From contig NZ_JARSBP010000007.1 of NCBI RefSeq assembly GCF_029623955.1, forward strand, positions 186,001 to 250,000: DNA of 64,000 nt. The letters are read 5' to 3'. The number at the start of each line of letters is the position of its first letter. The first letter of the stretch is position 1. Below, in pieces: positions 9,217-17,574 of the stretch. Source of the stretch: Mycobacterium sp. 236(2023) (GTDB taxonomy: Bacteria > Actinomycetota > Actinomycetes > Mycobacteriales > Mycobacteriaceae). The position numbers were made by a program, and so were the translations under genes. The notes under the pieces were generated by a model. The model did not search any database, had not been told where the DNA came from, and was given only the letters and a program-made list of their open reading frames with translations.

Positions 9217-9734
9217 CCGACAGTCTCCTCGGAGGGTTCTCCGTAGACGGCGACCACCACGGTCCTGTCGAGCGAATTCTCCGACCAGACACCGATCTTG
9301 GTGTTGCGGCAGTCGCGCATCACGGCGAAGTTGCGGGGATCGTGATACCAGAGGTTGATCAGTTCGATGCCGCTGATCGCGAGTGCGGGATTGATCGCGA
9401 CAGTCTCAGACACTCTGCCGCGAAATCCTGCGGCTTCAGCGCGCGACTGCGGTGTGGAGCCGTCCGAGCCGACCTCACCGTTGAGTGCGCGGTTAGCCAA
9501 GACGTCTCGCGTGTGCCATTCCGCGGCGAGCCGGAGCGCAGGGTCGACGGTGAGTTTTCCTGTGCAACCGGCCTGTCGCTGAACGGTGTACACGTTCGAC
9601 ACCACGCTGTTGATGAGTCGACGATTATCGGCTGATGCTCCGGGCGAACCTATGAGGGTCGCAGCGGTCACGAGAGCCACTGAACAGCTCGCTGTACACA
9701 GCGTTTGCGCGCGCCTGCTAAGCCGGCAGCTCAT
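9213..9734 (-). CDS. Exported CAP-domain (SCP-like) protein
   Basis: About 173 residues from the ATG at 9734, which overlaps the DUF732 stop as ATGA; the open frame extends 18 codons further but that start is not favoured. An N-terminal signal peptide (RRAQTLCTASCSVALVTAATLIG, cleavage near ASA-D) precedes a small CAP-like domain with WHTRDVLA, a Glu-containing RVSETVA segment and LINLWYHDPRNFAVM. CAP-domain proteins are exported and some bind lipids or sterols (family knowledge). Located between DUF732 and the CoA-transferase in the mce operon, it may act with the transporter outside the membrane; that role is inferred. Confidence 0.78.
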   Translation of the reverse strand: MSCRLSRRAQTLCTASCSVALVTAATLIGSPGASADNRRLINSVVSNVYTVQRQAGCTGKLTVDPALRLAAEWHTRDVLANRALNGEVGSDGSTPQSRAEAAGFRGRVSETVAINPALAISGIELINLWYHDPRNFAVMRDCRNTKIGVWSENSLDRTVVVAVYGEPSEETVG

Positions 9735-10102
9735 GGTGTCACCGTTCGCGCGGCGGTATTGCGGAGTTGCCAGATGGCGGCGGGGCACAGTTCGTTGACA
9801 GCCTGCGTGATCAGATAGGACGCCTGGTAGTCATCCGTTGTCGAGAAATCAGCCTTCACCTGGTCGATGAGGGAGTCATATCGCTCGCCGCGAAATACTT
9901 TGCCGCAGAGCCTATTGCCATAGCTCAGGGCGGCTTCGGCGTCACGAAAGCCGTATCCGGGCCGAACCGTGACGTTGATTAGATAGGCGACGGCGTCAGC
10001 ACGTGCAGGTGGTGGTCCCGCCGCGAGGGCGGCGAGACTCAGTGCTGTCGTTGCGATGATTAACGATGCCAGCAAGGCTCGCCGGCGCAATGTGGTATTC
10101 AT
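9731..10102 (-). CDS. DUF732 exported protein of the mce operon
   Basis: A 123-residue protein with a signal peptide (RRRALLASLIIATTALSLAALAA, cleavage near ARA-D) and the DUF732 signature: YLINVTVRPGYGF, ALSYGNRLCGKV, then YQASYLITQAVNELCPAAI. The two Cys residues of the mature part are probably disulfide bonded. DUF732 proteins are almost restricted to mycobacteria and relatives and have no established function. It lies 14 bases after the second Mce-associated gene and overlaps the CAP gene, so it belongs to the mce operon and probably works in the cell envelope. Confidence 0.85.
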   Translation of the reverse strand: MNTTLRRRALLASLIIATTALSLAALAAGPPPARADAVAYLINVTVRPGYGFRDAEAALSYGNRLCGKVFRGERYDSLIDQVKADFSTTDDYQASYLITQAVNELCPAAIWQLRNTAARTVTP

Positions 10103-10116
10103 CGGTTCATTGCGAT

Positions 10117-10716
10117 TCAGATCGGCTCAAACTTAGATATCAGCCATCGCCCGTTGACCTTGTCCATCGTCACCTTGACAGTGGACGCGGACTCAGTCGG
10201 GGCGGCGTCTCCGATTACTGTGGTCTGGTTGACGAAAAGTAGTACTGAGGCGTGGGTTTCGGTCACGGACAACGACGCGGCTGCGGGCACCGTTGCCACA
10301 GCTGAAATCTGCTGCTCCCGGGCGCCGGGGATAACGACGTCGGCGGTCAACGCCGTATAAGAGTCCCGGAACTCGCCGGTCAGACGATCGCGGGCGGAGC
10401 CCAGGTCCTGTTCGACGGTCTCCGGCCGATAGGACAGTAGCGCGACGGTCGTCTCGGACGCAGCTCGGGTGGACTCCGCTACCGCCGAGTCGTCGGCAAC
10501 GACATTGGCAGCTACCCACTTTAAGGATCCCGCTGCGGCCGCAAGGATCAGGGCAGCGATCGGCAGAACGATGAAAGTTAGGGTGCGCCACAATTGTTGC
10601 CTCCATCGCCGGAGCCTCGGCTCGTGAGACGTCTCCTCGGATCGAAGTGCAGGTCTGTCGACGTCGGAAGGCGCGACTGCCACGCTCTCTCCGGCCGAAG
10701 TCTCGGTGGCCTTCAC
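10117..10716 (-). CDS. Mce-associated membrane protein (second)
   Basis: About 199 residues from the GTG at 10716, which overlaps the previous stop as GTGA; the frame is open to 10785 but that start would overlap the upstream gene by 73 bases. A charged cytoplasmic N terminus (to about residue 45) is followed by one membrane helix (LTFIVLPIAALILAAAAGSL) and a periplasmic domain ending KVNGRWLISKFEPI, the fold of Mas/Mam proteins found after mceF. In other mce systems these accessory proteins stabilise the transporter (family knowledge). It is paralogous in layout to the gene before it. Confidence 0.85.
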   Translation of the reverse strand: MKATETSAGESVAVAPSDVDRPALRSEETSHEPRLRRWRQQLWRTLTFIVLPIAALILAAAAGSLKWVAANVVADDSAVAESTRAASETTVALLSYRPETVEQDLGSARDRLTGEFRDSYTALTADVVIPGAREQQISAVATVPAAASLSVTETHASVLLFVNQTTVIGDAAPTESASTVKVTMDKVNGRWLISKFEPI

Positions 10717-11306
10717 GGTACGAATTCCACGTCGACCACCTTGACGCCAGAATCGGTGCGCTGCAGCGCGACCCGCATCCGCCAAGACCTGGTCTCCTGC
10801 TCCGCGGCATCGGCAATGGAGGTCTTGACGGCCACGGCAACGATGGCCTCGGCGCTGCCGTCAGCCTGCGCCTCCAGGCCGGCCTCGGTTATCGATCCTG
10901 TCGTTGTCGATTGCGCATTCTTGACCGCGTCGATGAACGGTTGCGCGCGAAGTTCGAAGTCATCACGGAATGTACCGGCGGAACTGTCGAGGATACGCTG
11001 AACATCCTGCTCGGCGGTGGCGTGACTGATAGTGGTGAGGTTCAGCGCTCCTTGCCGGGCCACTTGCAGGAATATGGCCCGTTCCTCCTGATCTTTTCGC
11101 GCCTCCGAAACCTGAGTCGCCTGCCATCCGACGAGACCGGCGAGGGAAACCACGATCAGTGTGACGACGACGAGGCCCAGTCGATCGGCGCGGCGTCGGC
11201 GCACCACCAACGCGGCTGCATCCTCGTGCCAAGGAGCTGATGCCGCGGCGTCGGGAGCGGATGATTCGGTCAGTTCCCGGTCGGGGGCAGCAGCATCGTT
11301 TGCCAT
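10713..11306 (-). CDS. Mce-associated membrane protein (first)
   Basis: A 197-residue protein with an acidic/Ala-rich cytoplasmic N terminus, a single membrane helix (LGLVVVTLIVVSLAGLVGW, about residues 43-61) and a periplasmic domain of the Mce-associated type ending DSGVKVVDVEFVP. The start lies 37 bases inside mceF, with GGAG eight bases upstream of the ATG. Two such genes in tandem after mceF is the arrangement known for mce1 and mce4 operons. The likely role is assembly or stability of the Mce complex at the inner membrane. Confidence 0.86.
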   Translation of the reverse strand: MANDAAAPDRELTESSAPDAAASAPWHEDAAALVVRRRRADRLGLVVVTLIVVSLAGLVGWQATQVSEARKDQEERAIFLQVARQGALNLTTISHATAEQDVQRILDSSAGTFRDDFELRAQPFIDAVKNAQSTTTGSITEAGLEAQADGSAEAIVAVAVKTSIADAAEQETRSWRMRVALQRTDSGVKVVDVEFVP

Positions 11307-12715
11307 GTCTGATTCTCCGTGGGTGGCGCTAGATTGGACTGGGTGTAGGTGCGGCCGTCGGGGCCTACGTAGGAACCCGTCACCGGGTCGTAGGGGGCGA
11401 CTGCGAGCGGTGGCGGCGGCGACGCGGGTGGTGGTGTCGGGTCCGCGGGCAGCTGAGGAATGCCCTGACCCGACAGTGTCGCGTTGGGGTCGCCCTTCCA
11501 GTTGGTTCCTTCGTTGAGAGGCACGTACTGCTCATCGCTTTCACACATTTTGACCGTGGGAGCCCGCTTTCCGGGCCGCGTCATGCACGGATAGTTGCGC
11601 GCCCCTCGCACGTTGGAATCGGAGTCCTGCGGTATCCGGCAGTAGAGATCCCCTTCCGGACGCTCCGGCGAGTCTTCGAAGGTCGGTGGTCGGATCTGTT
11701 GCGGTGGAAGGAATCCCGTGGTGCAGGGCGCGGGAAGGTTGAGATTGAGATTGAAGTCAAGGTAGGTGCCCCGGTACGCCTGCTTCGTGTCGTGGTTGGC
11801 CAAGTTGCCGGCTTGGATACCAGCGATGCCCTGTGGGACCAGGACAAGAATTTGCTCAAGCGCTGGCTGATACGTGACCGCTACGTCGCCCACGCTGACC
11901 AGGTTGGCCAGCAGGACCGGCAAGGTCGGCGTGACGCGTTCGATGAGGGTGCGCAGCTCCTCGGCTGCCGGCGGCCCATTCTGCAGAAAGCCTGTCACCG
12001 ACTCGTCGTGGGTTCTGAGTTGATCGGTGATCGTGCTCAGATTCGCCGCCCATGACTCGATGGCATCGGCGCTGTCGGTCTGAGAATCCAGTACCGGTCC
12101 GGCTTGGTCGATCAGAGCGATCAGCGGATCGAGGTTGGCGCGCGCATCCAGCGCCAGCTGGGTCGACCCCTTGACGATTCGCGACAGTTCGGGCCCCAAT
12201 CCGCCAAGCGCCGTGTAGGACTCATCGATGACAGTCTTGAGGTTGTCTTCGGGAACCGCCTGAAGTCCCGACGCGATGGAGTTCAACAGCAGCGTCGTAT
12301 CGGGTCCCACACTGGTGCGGTCGCGCGGGATGACGTCTCCGTTGCGCAACGGTGGAGAGTCGTCATCGCGGGGACTCAGGGCTACGTACTGCTCGCCCAG
12401 GGCGGTCTGGCTTCTCACGTCGGCGTCTACGTCGGAGGGAATCGCGACGCTGTCGTCCAGCGACAAGCGAGCGACCACGCCATCGTCGGTGAGTAAGACA
12501 TCGGTCACGGTGCCCACCTCGGTGCCGTGATAGGTGACGTTGGCCTTTGAGTACAAGTTGCCGGATTCGGCCAATTCGACGGTGACTTCGTAGCGGCCTA
12601 CGCCAAGGAAGTTGGCCGGCGCCTTGACGTAACCGAAAACCATGACCGCGATCGCTACCGCGGACACTATCCCGAAGATGATGAGCTGAACGATGGTCTG
12701 CCGGTTCAAATGCAT
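11270..12715 (-). CDS. mceF: MceF-type substrate-binding subunit
   Basis: A 481-residue Mce-family protein. One N-terminal membrane helix (IVQLIIFGIVSAVAIAVMVFGYV, about residues 8-30) is followed by the MlaD/Mce beta domain (YEVTVELAESGNLYSKANVTYHG, VGTVTDVLL), a long helical region and a Pro-rich, disordered C terminus. It is the sixth and last mce gene, the usual position of mceF. Mce proteins form a hetero-oligomeric tunnel that moves lipids across the envelope to the YrbE permease (family knowledge). It starts one base after mceE ends and overlaps the next gene by 37 bases. Confidence 0.93.
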   Translation of the reverse strand: MHLNRQTIVQLIIFGIVSAVAIAVMVFGYVKAPANFLGVGRYEVTVELAESGNLYSKANVTYHGTEVGTVTDVLLTDDGVVARLSLDDSVAIPSDVDADVRSQTALGEQYVALSPRDDDSPPLRNGDVIPRDRTSVGPDTTLLLNSIASGLQAVPEDNLKTVIDESYTALGGLGPELSRIVKGSTQLALDARANLDPLIALIDQAGPVLDSQTDSADAIESWAANLSTITDQLRTHDESVTGFLQNGPPAAEELRTLIERVTPTLPVLLANLVSVGDVAVTYQPALEQILVLVPQGIAGIQAGNLANHDTKQAYRGTYLDFNLNLNLPAPCTTGFLPPQQIRPPTFEDSPERPEGDLYCRIPQDSDSNVRGARNYPCMTRPGKRAPTVKMCESDEQYVPLNEGTNWKGDPNATLSGQGIPQLPADPTPPPASPPPPLAVAPYDPVTGSYVGPDGRTYTQSNLAPPTENQTWQTMLLPPTGN

Positions 12716-12716
12716 G

Positions 12717-13856
12717 CTACGGCCCCTGATCCAAGCGGTACGGCGCCACCAGTGGGTTCCGGGCGGTGACCGGACTCGGGGTCTGGCCGATGGTGCGGCC
12801 CCACTGCATCTCCAACTCGGTCAACTCGCCTTCGAAGCGGGTACCGGTGAGCAGGCCGGTGTCGAGCCTGCTCAACGTGAGGTCGAAAATGGCCGTGAGA
12901 TTCGCGTAGTCACCGCGTACCCAGTTGCCTAGGGTTTCGTTCGCCCAGGGGAAGGTGGCGAGCACACTGAGCGAACGCGTCATCGCGGGCCCGGCATTGG
13001 CCAGCGATTCGAGGACGGGACCGATGTTGCGCAATTCGGCCACTAGCGCTTCCTTCGTCTCGTCGGCGGACCTTCGCGCCAATTCACTGAGCGCACCGAA
13101 CTGTTCGAACGCCTCGGTGAGGTTCGTTCGCTGCTCCGAAACCACGGCCAGCGCGCGGGGAATGGTACGCAGCGCTTCATCGAGCACGGGCTTCTGCGCG
13201 GCCAGCTTCTCGACGAGTCCGTTCAGGCTTTCGGTCGCGGCGATGATGTCGTCCTTCTGGGCGTTGAGATTGGCCGCGAATCGATCCAGCTGCACCAACA
13301 GACTGCGTAGATCGGTTTCCCGACCGGCGAGCGCGGTGCTGAAAGCGGTGGTGATGTCCTGGATTTGCCCGATGCCGCCGCCGTTGAGGAGCAAGGAGAG
13401 CATCGAGAGCGTCTGTTCCGTATCGGGATACGACCCCGCCGACGCCAGCGGAATGAGCGCCCCTTCATGCAATTTGCCCTCGGCCTGAGTTCCGGGCGGC
13501 GGCGGAGATAGCTCCAGGTGCAATGTCGCGAGGAGGCTGGTTTGGCCCAACGTCACCGACGAGTTCTCGGGCAGGTCGACGTCATGGTCGAGTCTGATCG
13601 TCACCAAGGCATGCCAGTTCTGGCGTTCGATCTTGCTGACGCTGCCTACTGTGACGTCGTTGAGTTGCACCGGCGAATTCGGCTGCAGGTTAGTGACATT
13701 GGGCATCTGCGCTTGAATGACGAAGGCACCGTCGCCTCGTCCGGCAGTGCCGGGTAGACGTAGTGAGTTGAGCCCTTGCCACGCACAACCGGATGTGCCG
13801 GTCAGCATCGCGGCGACGAGCAGCGCCGCGGCAGCGCGGGTGCGAGGCGACGTCAT
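12717..13856 (-). CDS. mceE: MceE-type lipoprotein subunit (LprN-like)
   Basis: A 379-residue Mce protein with a lipoprotein signal: TRAAAALLVAAMLTGTSGC, with a lipobox ending at about Cys24, so it should be lipid-anchored. The Mce domain follows (FVIQAQMPNVTNLQPNSPVQLNDVTVGSV), then the helical tail with SLLLNGGGIGQIQDI. In mce operons the fifth gene (mceE) is regularly the lipoprotein, which supports the A-to-F order here. The ATG overlaps the mceD stop as ATGA. It is probably an outward-facing component of the Mce tunnel. Confidence 0.94.
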   Translation of the reverse strand: MTSPRTRAAAALLVAAMLTGTSGCAWQGLNSLRLPGTAGRGDGAFVIQAQMPNVTNLQPNSPVQLNDVTVGSVSKIERQNWHALVTIRLDHDVDLPENSSVTLGQTSLLATLHLELSPPPPGTQAEGKLHEGALIPLASAGSYPDTEQTLSMLSLLLNGGGIGQIQDITTAFSTALAGRETDLRSLLVQLDRFAANLNAQKDDIIAATESLNGLVEKLAAQKPVLDEALRTIPRALAVVSEQRTNLTEAFEQFGALSELARRSADETKEALVAELRNIGPVLESLANAGPAMTRSLSVLATFPWANETLGNWVRGDYANLTAIFDLTLSRLDTGLLTGTRFEGELTELEMQWGRTIGQTPSPVTARNPLVAPYRLDQGP

Positions 13857-15166
13857 GACCCTGCGCCCGGGGGCACCATCAGACCGGGCAGCCCGGCCGC
13901 CGGGTTAGTGGCTACCGGCGCTTCGGCGGGTAACGGTGCCGAGTTCGGCGCCATGGCCGCACCCGCAGGAGGAGGTGCCACCGGTGCAGGGGTGGGCCGA
14001 TGATCCGGTCGCATCCAGTCCTCGCTGTAGGTGATTTCATTGGGCCGCGTCTGCGCCCCGACGATCGGGTTGAGCCCGATGGGGGGAAAATTGAACTGGC
14101 GATTCTTGATGATCGGCGCCAGGTACTGCACGCAGAGCTTTGCCGACTGTTCGGCGCCGAGGCGCGACGCTGCCTGGATCGCCCCACATAGGAAGGTGAT
14201 CGGATTGGCGAAGTTGTTGAGCGCGAGGGCGCCGGAGAATGTCGCCTGCGCTGGCTGGTAGATGTTGATGAAGTTCTGAAACGCGGTCGGCGCGACATGG
14301 AGGGTTTGTTTGATGTCGTCGAGGCTGTCGACCATCGCCTGAGAGATGCTGGTCAATTTGTCGGTGGCCGTGCCCACAGCTTCCTGGTTGTCGGCCACGA
14401 AGGTGCGCACCTGTGTCGACGCCGAGTTCAGGTTGTCGACGAGTTGGCCGACCTCGTCTTGATCGTTGGCAAGCAGGTGGGTGGCCTCGGTGAGGTTCTC
14501 GTTGAGCTGGCGCAGCACGTCGCTGCTGTCGTGGAGCGCGGAGACCAGCGTCGCCAAGTTTCTCAGGGTTCCGAAGATGTCGCCGCTATGGTCACCAAGG
14601 GCCGAAAGTGTCTGTGAGAGTTTGATGATGGTGTCGCGGATGGAGGCGCCCTGTCCGCGCAGATTGTCCGCGGCGGTGTTGATCAGCGAACCTAGCGGGC
14701 TCACCCCGCCGGACTCGGTTGGCCGTAGCGCGTCGGCCAGCTTCTGCAGCTGCGTGCGGAGATCGTCCCATTCCACTGGTACCACGGTGCGGTCTCGCGG
14801 AATCACCGCGCCGTCGCCGAGGGTCGGGCCGCCCGAGTAGACGGGCGTGAGTTCGATGGCGCGGGCGGTGATCAGCTGCGGGAGCACGATCACCGCTTTG
14901 GCGTCGGCAGGCACGTTGTACTTCGAATCCACCCAGAAAGTGATTGTGGCACCGTCCGGCCGCGGTTCGATTTCGGTGATCTCGCCGACCGGAACGCCGA
15001 GGATCATAACGTTATCGCCGCGGAAGACCCCGTTGCTGTTGTCGAAGTGTGCCGTCAGGAAGGTACGGCTCACGGTGTCGGTGAGTCGGATGACGGTGAC
15101 AGCGCCTGCGCTCAGCAGGGCGACCATCAGTACGGCCAGAAGCGCGCGTTTACGTTTCGCTGTCAT
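13853..15166 (-). CDS. mceD: MceD-type subunit
   Basis: A 437-residue Mce-family protein. The N-terminal membrane helix (ALLAVLMVALLSAGAVTVIRL) is followed by the Mce domain (FLTAHFDNSNGVFRGDNVMILGVPVGEI), a long helical region rich in leucine heptads (about residues 150-300) and a Pro/Ala-rich C-terminal tail with NPITFLCGAIQAASRLG before it. It is the fourth gene of the mce set and overlaps both neighbours by four bases. The helical region is expected to contribute to the coiled-coil needle or tunnel of the complex. No odd features. Confidence 0.93.
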   Translation of the reverse strand: MTAKRKRALLAVLMVALLSAGAVTVIRLTDTVSRTFLTAHFDNSNGVFRGDNVMILGVPVGEITEIEPRPDGATITFWVDSKYNVPADAKAVIVLPQLITARAIELTPVYSGGPTLGDGAVIPRDRTVVPVEWDDLRTQLQKLADALRPTESGGVSPLGSLINTAADNLRGQGASIRDTIIKLSQTLSALGDHSGDIFGTLRNLATLVSALHDSSDVLRQLNENLTEATHLLANDQDEVGQLVDNLNSASTQVRTFVADNQEAVGTATDKLTSISQAMVDSLDDIKQTLHVAPTAFQNFINIYQPAQATFSGALALNNFANPITFLCGAIQAASRLGAEQSAKLCVQYLAPIIKNRQFNFPPIGLNPIVGAQTRPNEITYSEDWMRPDHRPTPAPVAPPPAGAAMAPNSAPLPAEAPVATNPAAGLPGLMVPPGAGS

Positions 15167-16548
15167 GGTTGTCCTCCGGGGGTGCTCTGCGTTCTCCCAC
15201 CGGCAGGCGGGGCTTCACCGGGAGCGGGTACGTAGACGGGCAGCGGTGTAGGTTCGGGCGTTGAGGCCAGATGCGGCGCCGCTGGCGCGGGCGGGCCCGG
15301 TGGCGGGCCCCCCGGCGCGGGTGCGGGCGGAGGTTCCCGATACGGATAGCAGCCGGTGGGGCCGGGCAGGGGCACCCCAGGGGGGCCGCACCCCTCATCG
15401 CCTGGGTTGCCTGTGATTGCATCCGGCAGGGTCAGGCGCGGCGGGCCCCCTTGTCCCGTCCGCGGATACGGGACTGGAAGTGCCGGCGTACCGGGCTGAC
15501 CGGTCGGGGGATCGATGCGCTCCGAGGGTAACAAGACGTTGGGGTCAAGGCCGAGGTCGGAGAAGGCGGCATCGACGAATGGCTGAAGGAACTGTCCGGG
15601 AAGAAGATTCGACAGATAGGCTTTGAAGAACGGGCCTGACGACACCGACTCTCCGAGGGACATTGCGTACGAGTTCAGCAGTTTGATCGATTTCTGGATG
15701 CGTTCTTTGCGATTGTCGATGATGGTCAGAACGCCGTTGAGTTTTTCTAGTGCGGGACGAAGCTGTGCCTTGTTGTCGTCGATGAAACCCGACAGTTGTT
15801 GCGCCACCGCGGAAACATTGCGCGAGATGTTGTCGAGCGCACCGCTTTGGGCGCGCAGCGACGCCAGAAGCGCATTGGAGTTGTGCACCAGCTCCACAAT
15901 TTGTCCGCTGCGATCGGCGAGCACGGTGGTGGCCTTGTTCGCGTTGGCGAGCAGCTCTCGTAGCTGTGCGTCGCGGTCGTTGAGCATCTCGGAGAACCGT
16001 GCCACCCCCTCGACCGCCTGCCGCACCTGCGGCGGAGTCTCGGCGAAGGCGTCGGCCAGGGTCGTCAACGAGGCGTTCAGTTCATCAGTCTGAAGATCAT
16101 CAATCGTTGATGACAGGTCACCCAAGGCGTCGGCCAACTGATAGGCAGGTCTGGTCCTGTCCAAGGGAATTGGCGCTGCCAGTGGGGCATCGCCGCGTAC
16201 CGTGATCTCCAGGACTTTGGTCCCCAGCAGCGCTTTGGTTTTCACTGCCGCTTCCGAACGGTCGCCGAGGAACACGTCGTCGCCGACCTCGAAGGTGACC
16301 AAGACCTTTTGCCCGTCGAGGGCGACCTCCTTGACCTGTCCCACCGTCAATCCGGCCACCTGCACTTCGATGCCTGCGGTCAGCCCGCTGGCCTCGGAGA
16401 GGTAGGCCGTGTAGGTGGTCGACGGGTTGATTAGCGGCAGCTTGGAGGCATTCAACGCTAGCGCGACTAGTCCTGCGATGACGCAGATTCCTATGATGCC
16501 GACCTTCGTGGTGTGGCGTCTGAGATACGCGATCACTTCGGTGCGCAC
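15163..16548 (-). CDS. mceC: MceC-type subunit with Pro-rich tail
   Basis: A 461-residue Mce protein. The membrane helix (VGIIGICVIAGLVALALNA) precedes the Mce domain (YTAYLSEASGLTAGIEVQVAGLTVGQVKEV), a helical region and a very Pro/Gly/Ala-rich C-terminal segment of about 110 residues. The GTG start lies 16 bases inside mceB; an in-frame GTG four codons later is an alternative. Third in the mce order. The disordered tail is usual for MceC/MceD and probably reaches into the cell wall. Role: part of the hetero-oligomeric lipid conduit. Confidence 0.92.
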   Translation of the reverse strand: MRTEVIAYLRRHTTKVGIIGICVIAGLVALALNASKLPLINPSTTYTAYLSEASGLTAGIEVQVAGLTVGQVKEVALDGQKVLVTFEVGDDVFLGDRSEAAVKTKALLGTKVLEITVRGDAPLAAPIPLDRTRPAYQLADALGDLSSTIDDLQTDELNASLTTLADAFAETPPQVRQAVEGVARFSEMLNDRDAQLRELLANANKATTVLADRSGQIVELVHNSNALLASLRAQSGALDNISRNVSAVAQQLSGFIDDNKAQLRPALEKLNGVLTIIDNRKERIQKSIKLLNSYAMSLGESVSSGPFFKAYLSNLLPGQFLQPFVDAAFSDLGLDPNVLLPSERIDPPTGQPGTPALPVPYPRTGQGGPPRLTLPDAITGNPGDEGCGPPGVPLPGPTGCYPYREPPPAPAPGGPPPGPPAPAAPHLASTPEPTPLPVYVPAPGEAPPAGGRTQSTPGGQP

Positions 16549-17564
16549 CGCCCAGTCGACTGACCCGCCAGCTTGACATACACGGGTTCACCACCTTTGC
16601 CGTTCAACTTGATGATGAGATCGCACAGATAGAAGTTGAAGAAATCGCCGTACAGTCCCTGCCTGCCGAGCCGCTGGTAGGCGTCGGGCAGTGTGTTGAG
16701 CAGGTTGTCGAGGTACTCGTGGTCGGCAACCGCGATGGCGGCGACCCGGTCGGTCTGCGCGACGGTGTTTTTCAACGGTGGGCGCGCCTGGACGAGCAGG
16801 TCGGCGATCGAGCTCGATGCTGCGTTCGATTGTGCGATCGAGGTGCTCAGTTCGTCACGGCGAGCGGAAAGTTGACCTGTCAGCTGCGACAGCGAGTCGA
16901 CCGCGCTCGCCAACTGGTCGCTTTGCCCGCCAAGGGATCCGAGGACCCCGTTGAGGTTGGTGATCACCTGTCCGATCAACTCGTCGCGGTCGGCGAGGGT
17001 GTTCGTGAAAATCGCTGTCTGAGAAAGCAACGAACTGATGGTCGCGCCCTGCCCCTGGAATGCCTGGATCAGCTGGGTGGACAACTGGTTGACCTGTTCG
17101 GGGTCCATCGCCCGGAAGAGGGGTCGGAATCCCCCGATCACCGCGTCGAGGTCCAGTGCGGGACGTGTCTGATCCAGCGCGATGGTCTGGCCCGGGTCAA
17201 GGGTGCGGGCACCCCCGGGACCTTCCTGCAACTCGAGGAATCTGCCACCGATCGGGTTGTCGTATCTAACTAGCGCACGGGTCGATTCAGTGAGTATCAC
17301 GGTGTCATCGACAGCGAACTCAACGATGGCGGTTCCCCCCCGGGTGACCGAGATGTTCTGCACCTTACCGACTTCCACACCGGCAATCCGGACAAAGTTT
17401 CCGCCCGAGAGACCCGACACGTTCGTGAACTCGGCTCTGTAGGACCGGTCGGAACCTTCGAATCGCACTTGGGCGAACACCAGGACCAAGGTCAGGGCCC
17501 CGAGAAGGCAGGCGAGGACGAACACGGTCAGTGACCGCATTGACGCCGCGAAGCTGTTCTTCAT
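16533..17564 (-). CDS. mceB: MceB-type subunit
   Basis: About 343 residues from the ATG at 17564, which has AGGAGA seven bases upstream; the open frame extends 61 codons further into mceA, but that extension is Arg/Pro-rich and not Mce-like. A membrane helix (LTVFVLACLLGALTLVLVFA) is followed by the Mce domain (YRAEFTNVSGLSGGNFVRIAGVEVGKVQNI) and a helical region ending LLNTLPDAYQRLGRQGLYGDFFNFYLCDL, a conserved MceB segment. It is second in the mce order, starts ten bases after mceA ends and overlaps mceC by 16 bases. Confidence 0.93.
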   Translation of the reverse strand: MKNSFAASMRSLTVFVLACLLGALTLVLVFAQVRFEGSDRSYRAEFTNVSGLSGGNFVRIAGVEVGKVQNISVTRGGTAIVEFAVDDTVILTESTRALVRYDNPIGGRFLELQEGPGGARTLDPGQTIALDQTRPALDLDAVIGGFRPLFRAMDPEQVNQLSTQLIQAFQGQGATISSLLSQTAIFTNTLADRDELIGQVITNLNGVLGSLGGQSDQLASAVDSLSQLTGQLSARRDELSTSIAQSNAASSSIADLLVQARPPLKNTVAQTDRVAAIAVADHEYLDNLLNTLPDAYQRLGRQGLYGDFFNFYLCDLIIKLNGKGGEPVYVKLAGQSTGRCAPK

Positions 17565-17574
17565 GGAATGTCTC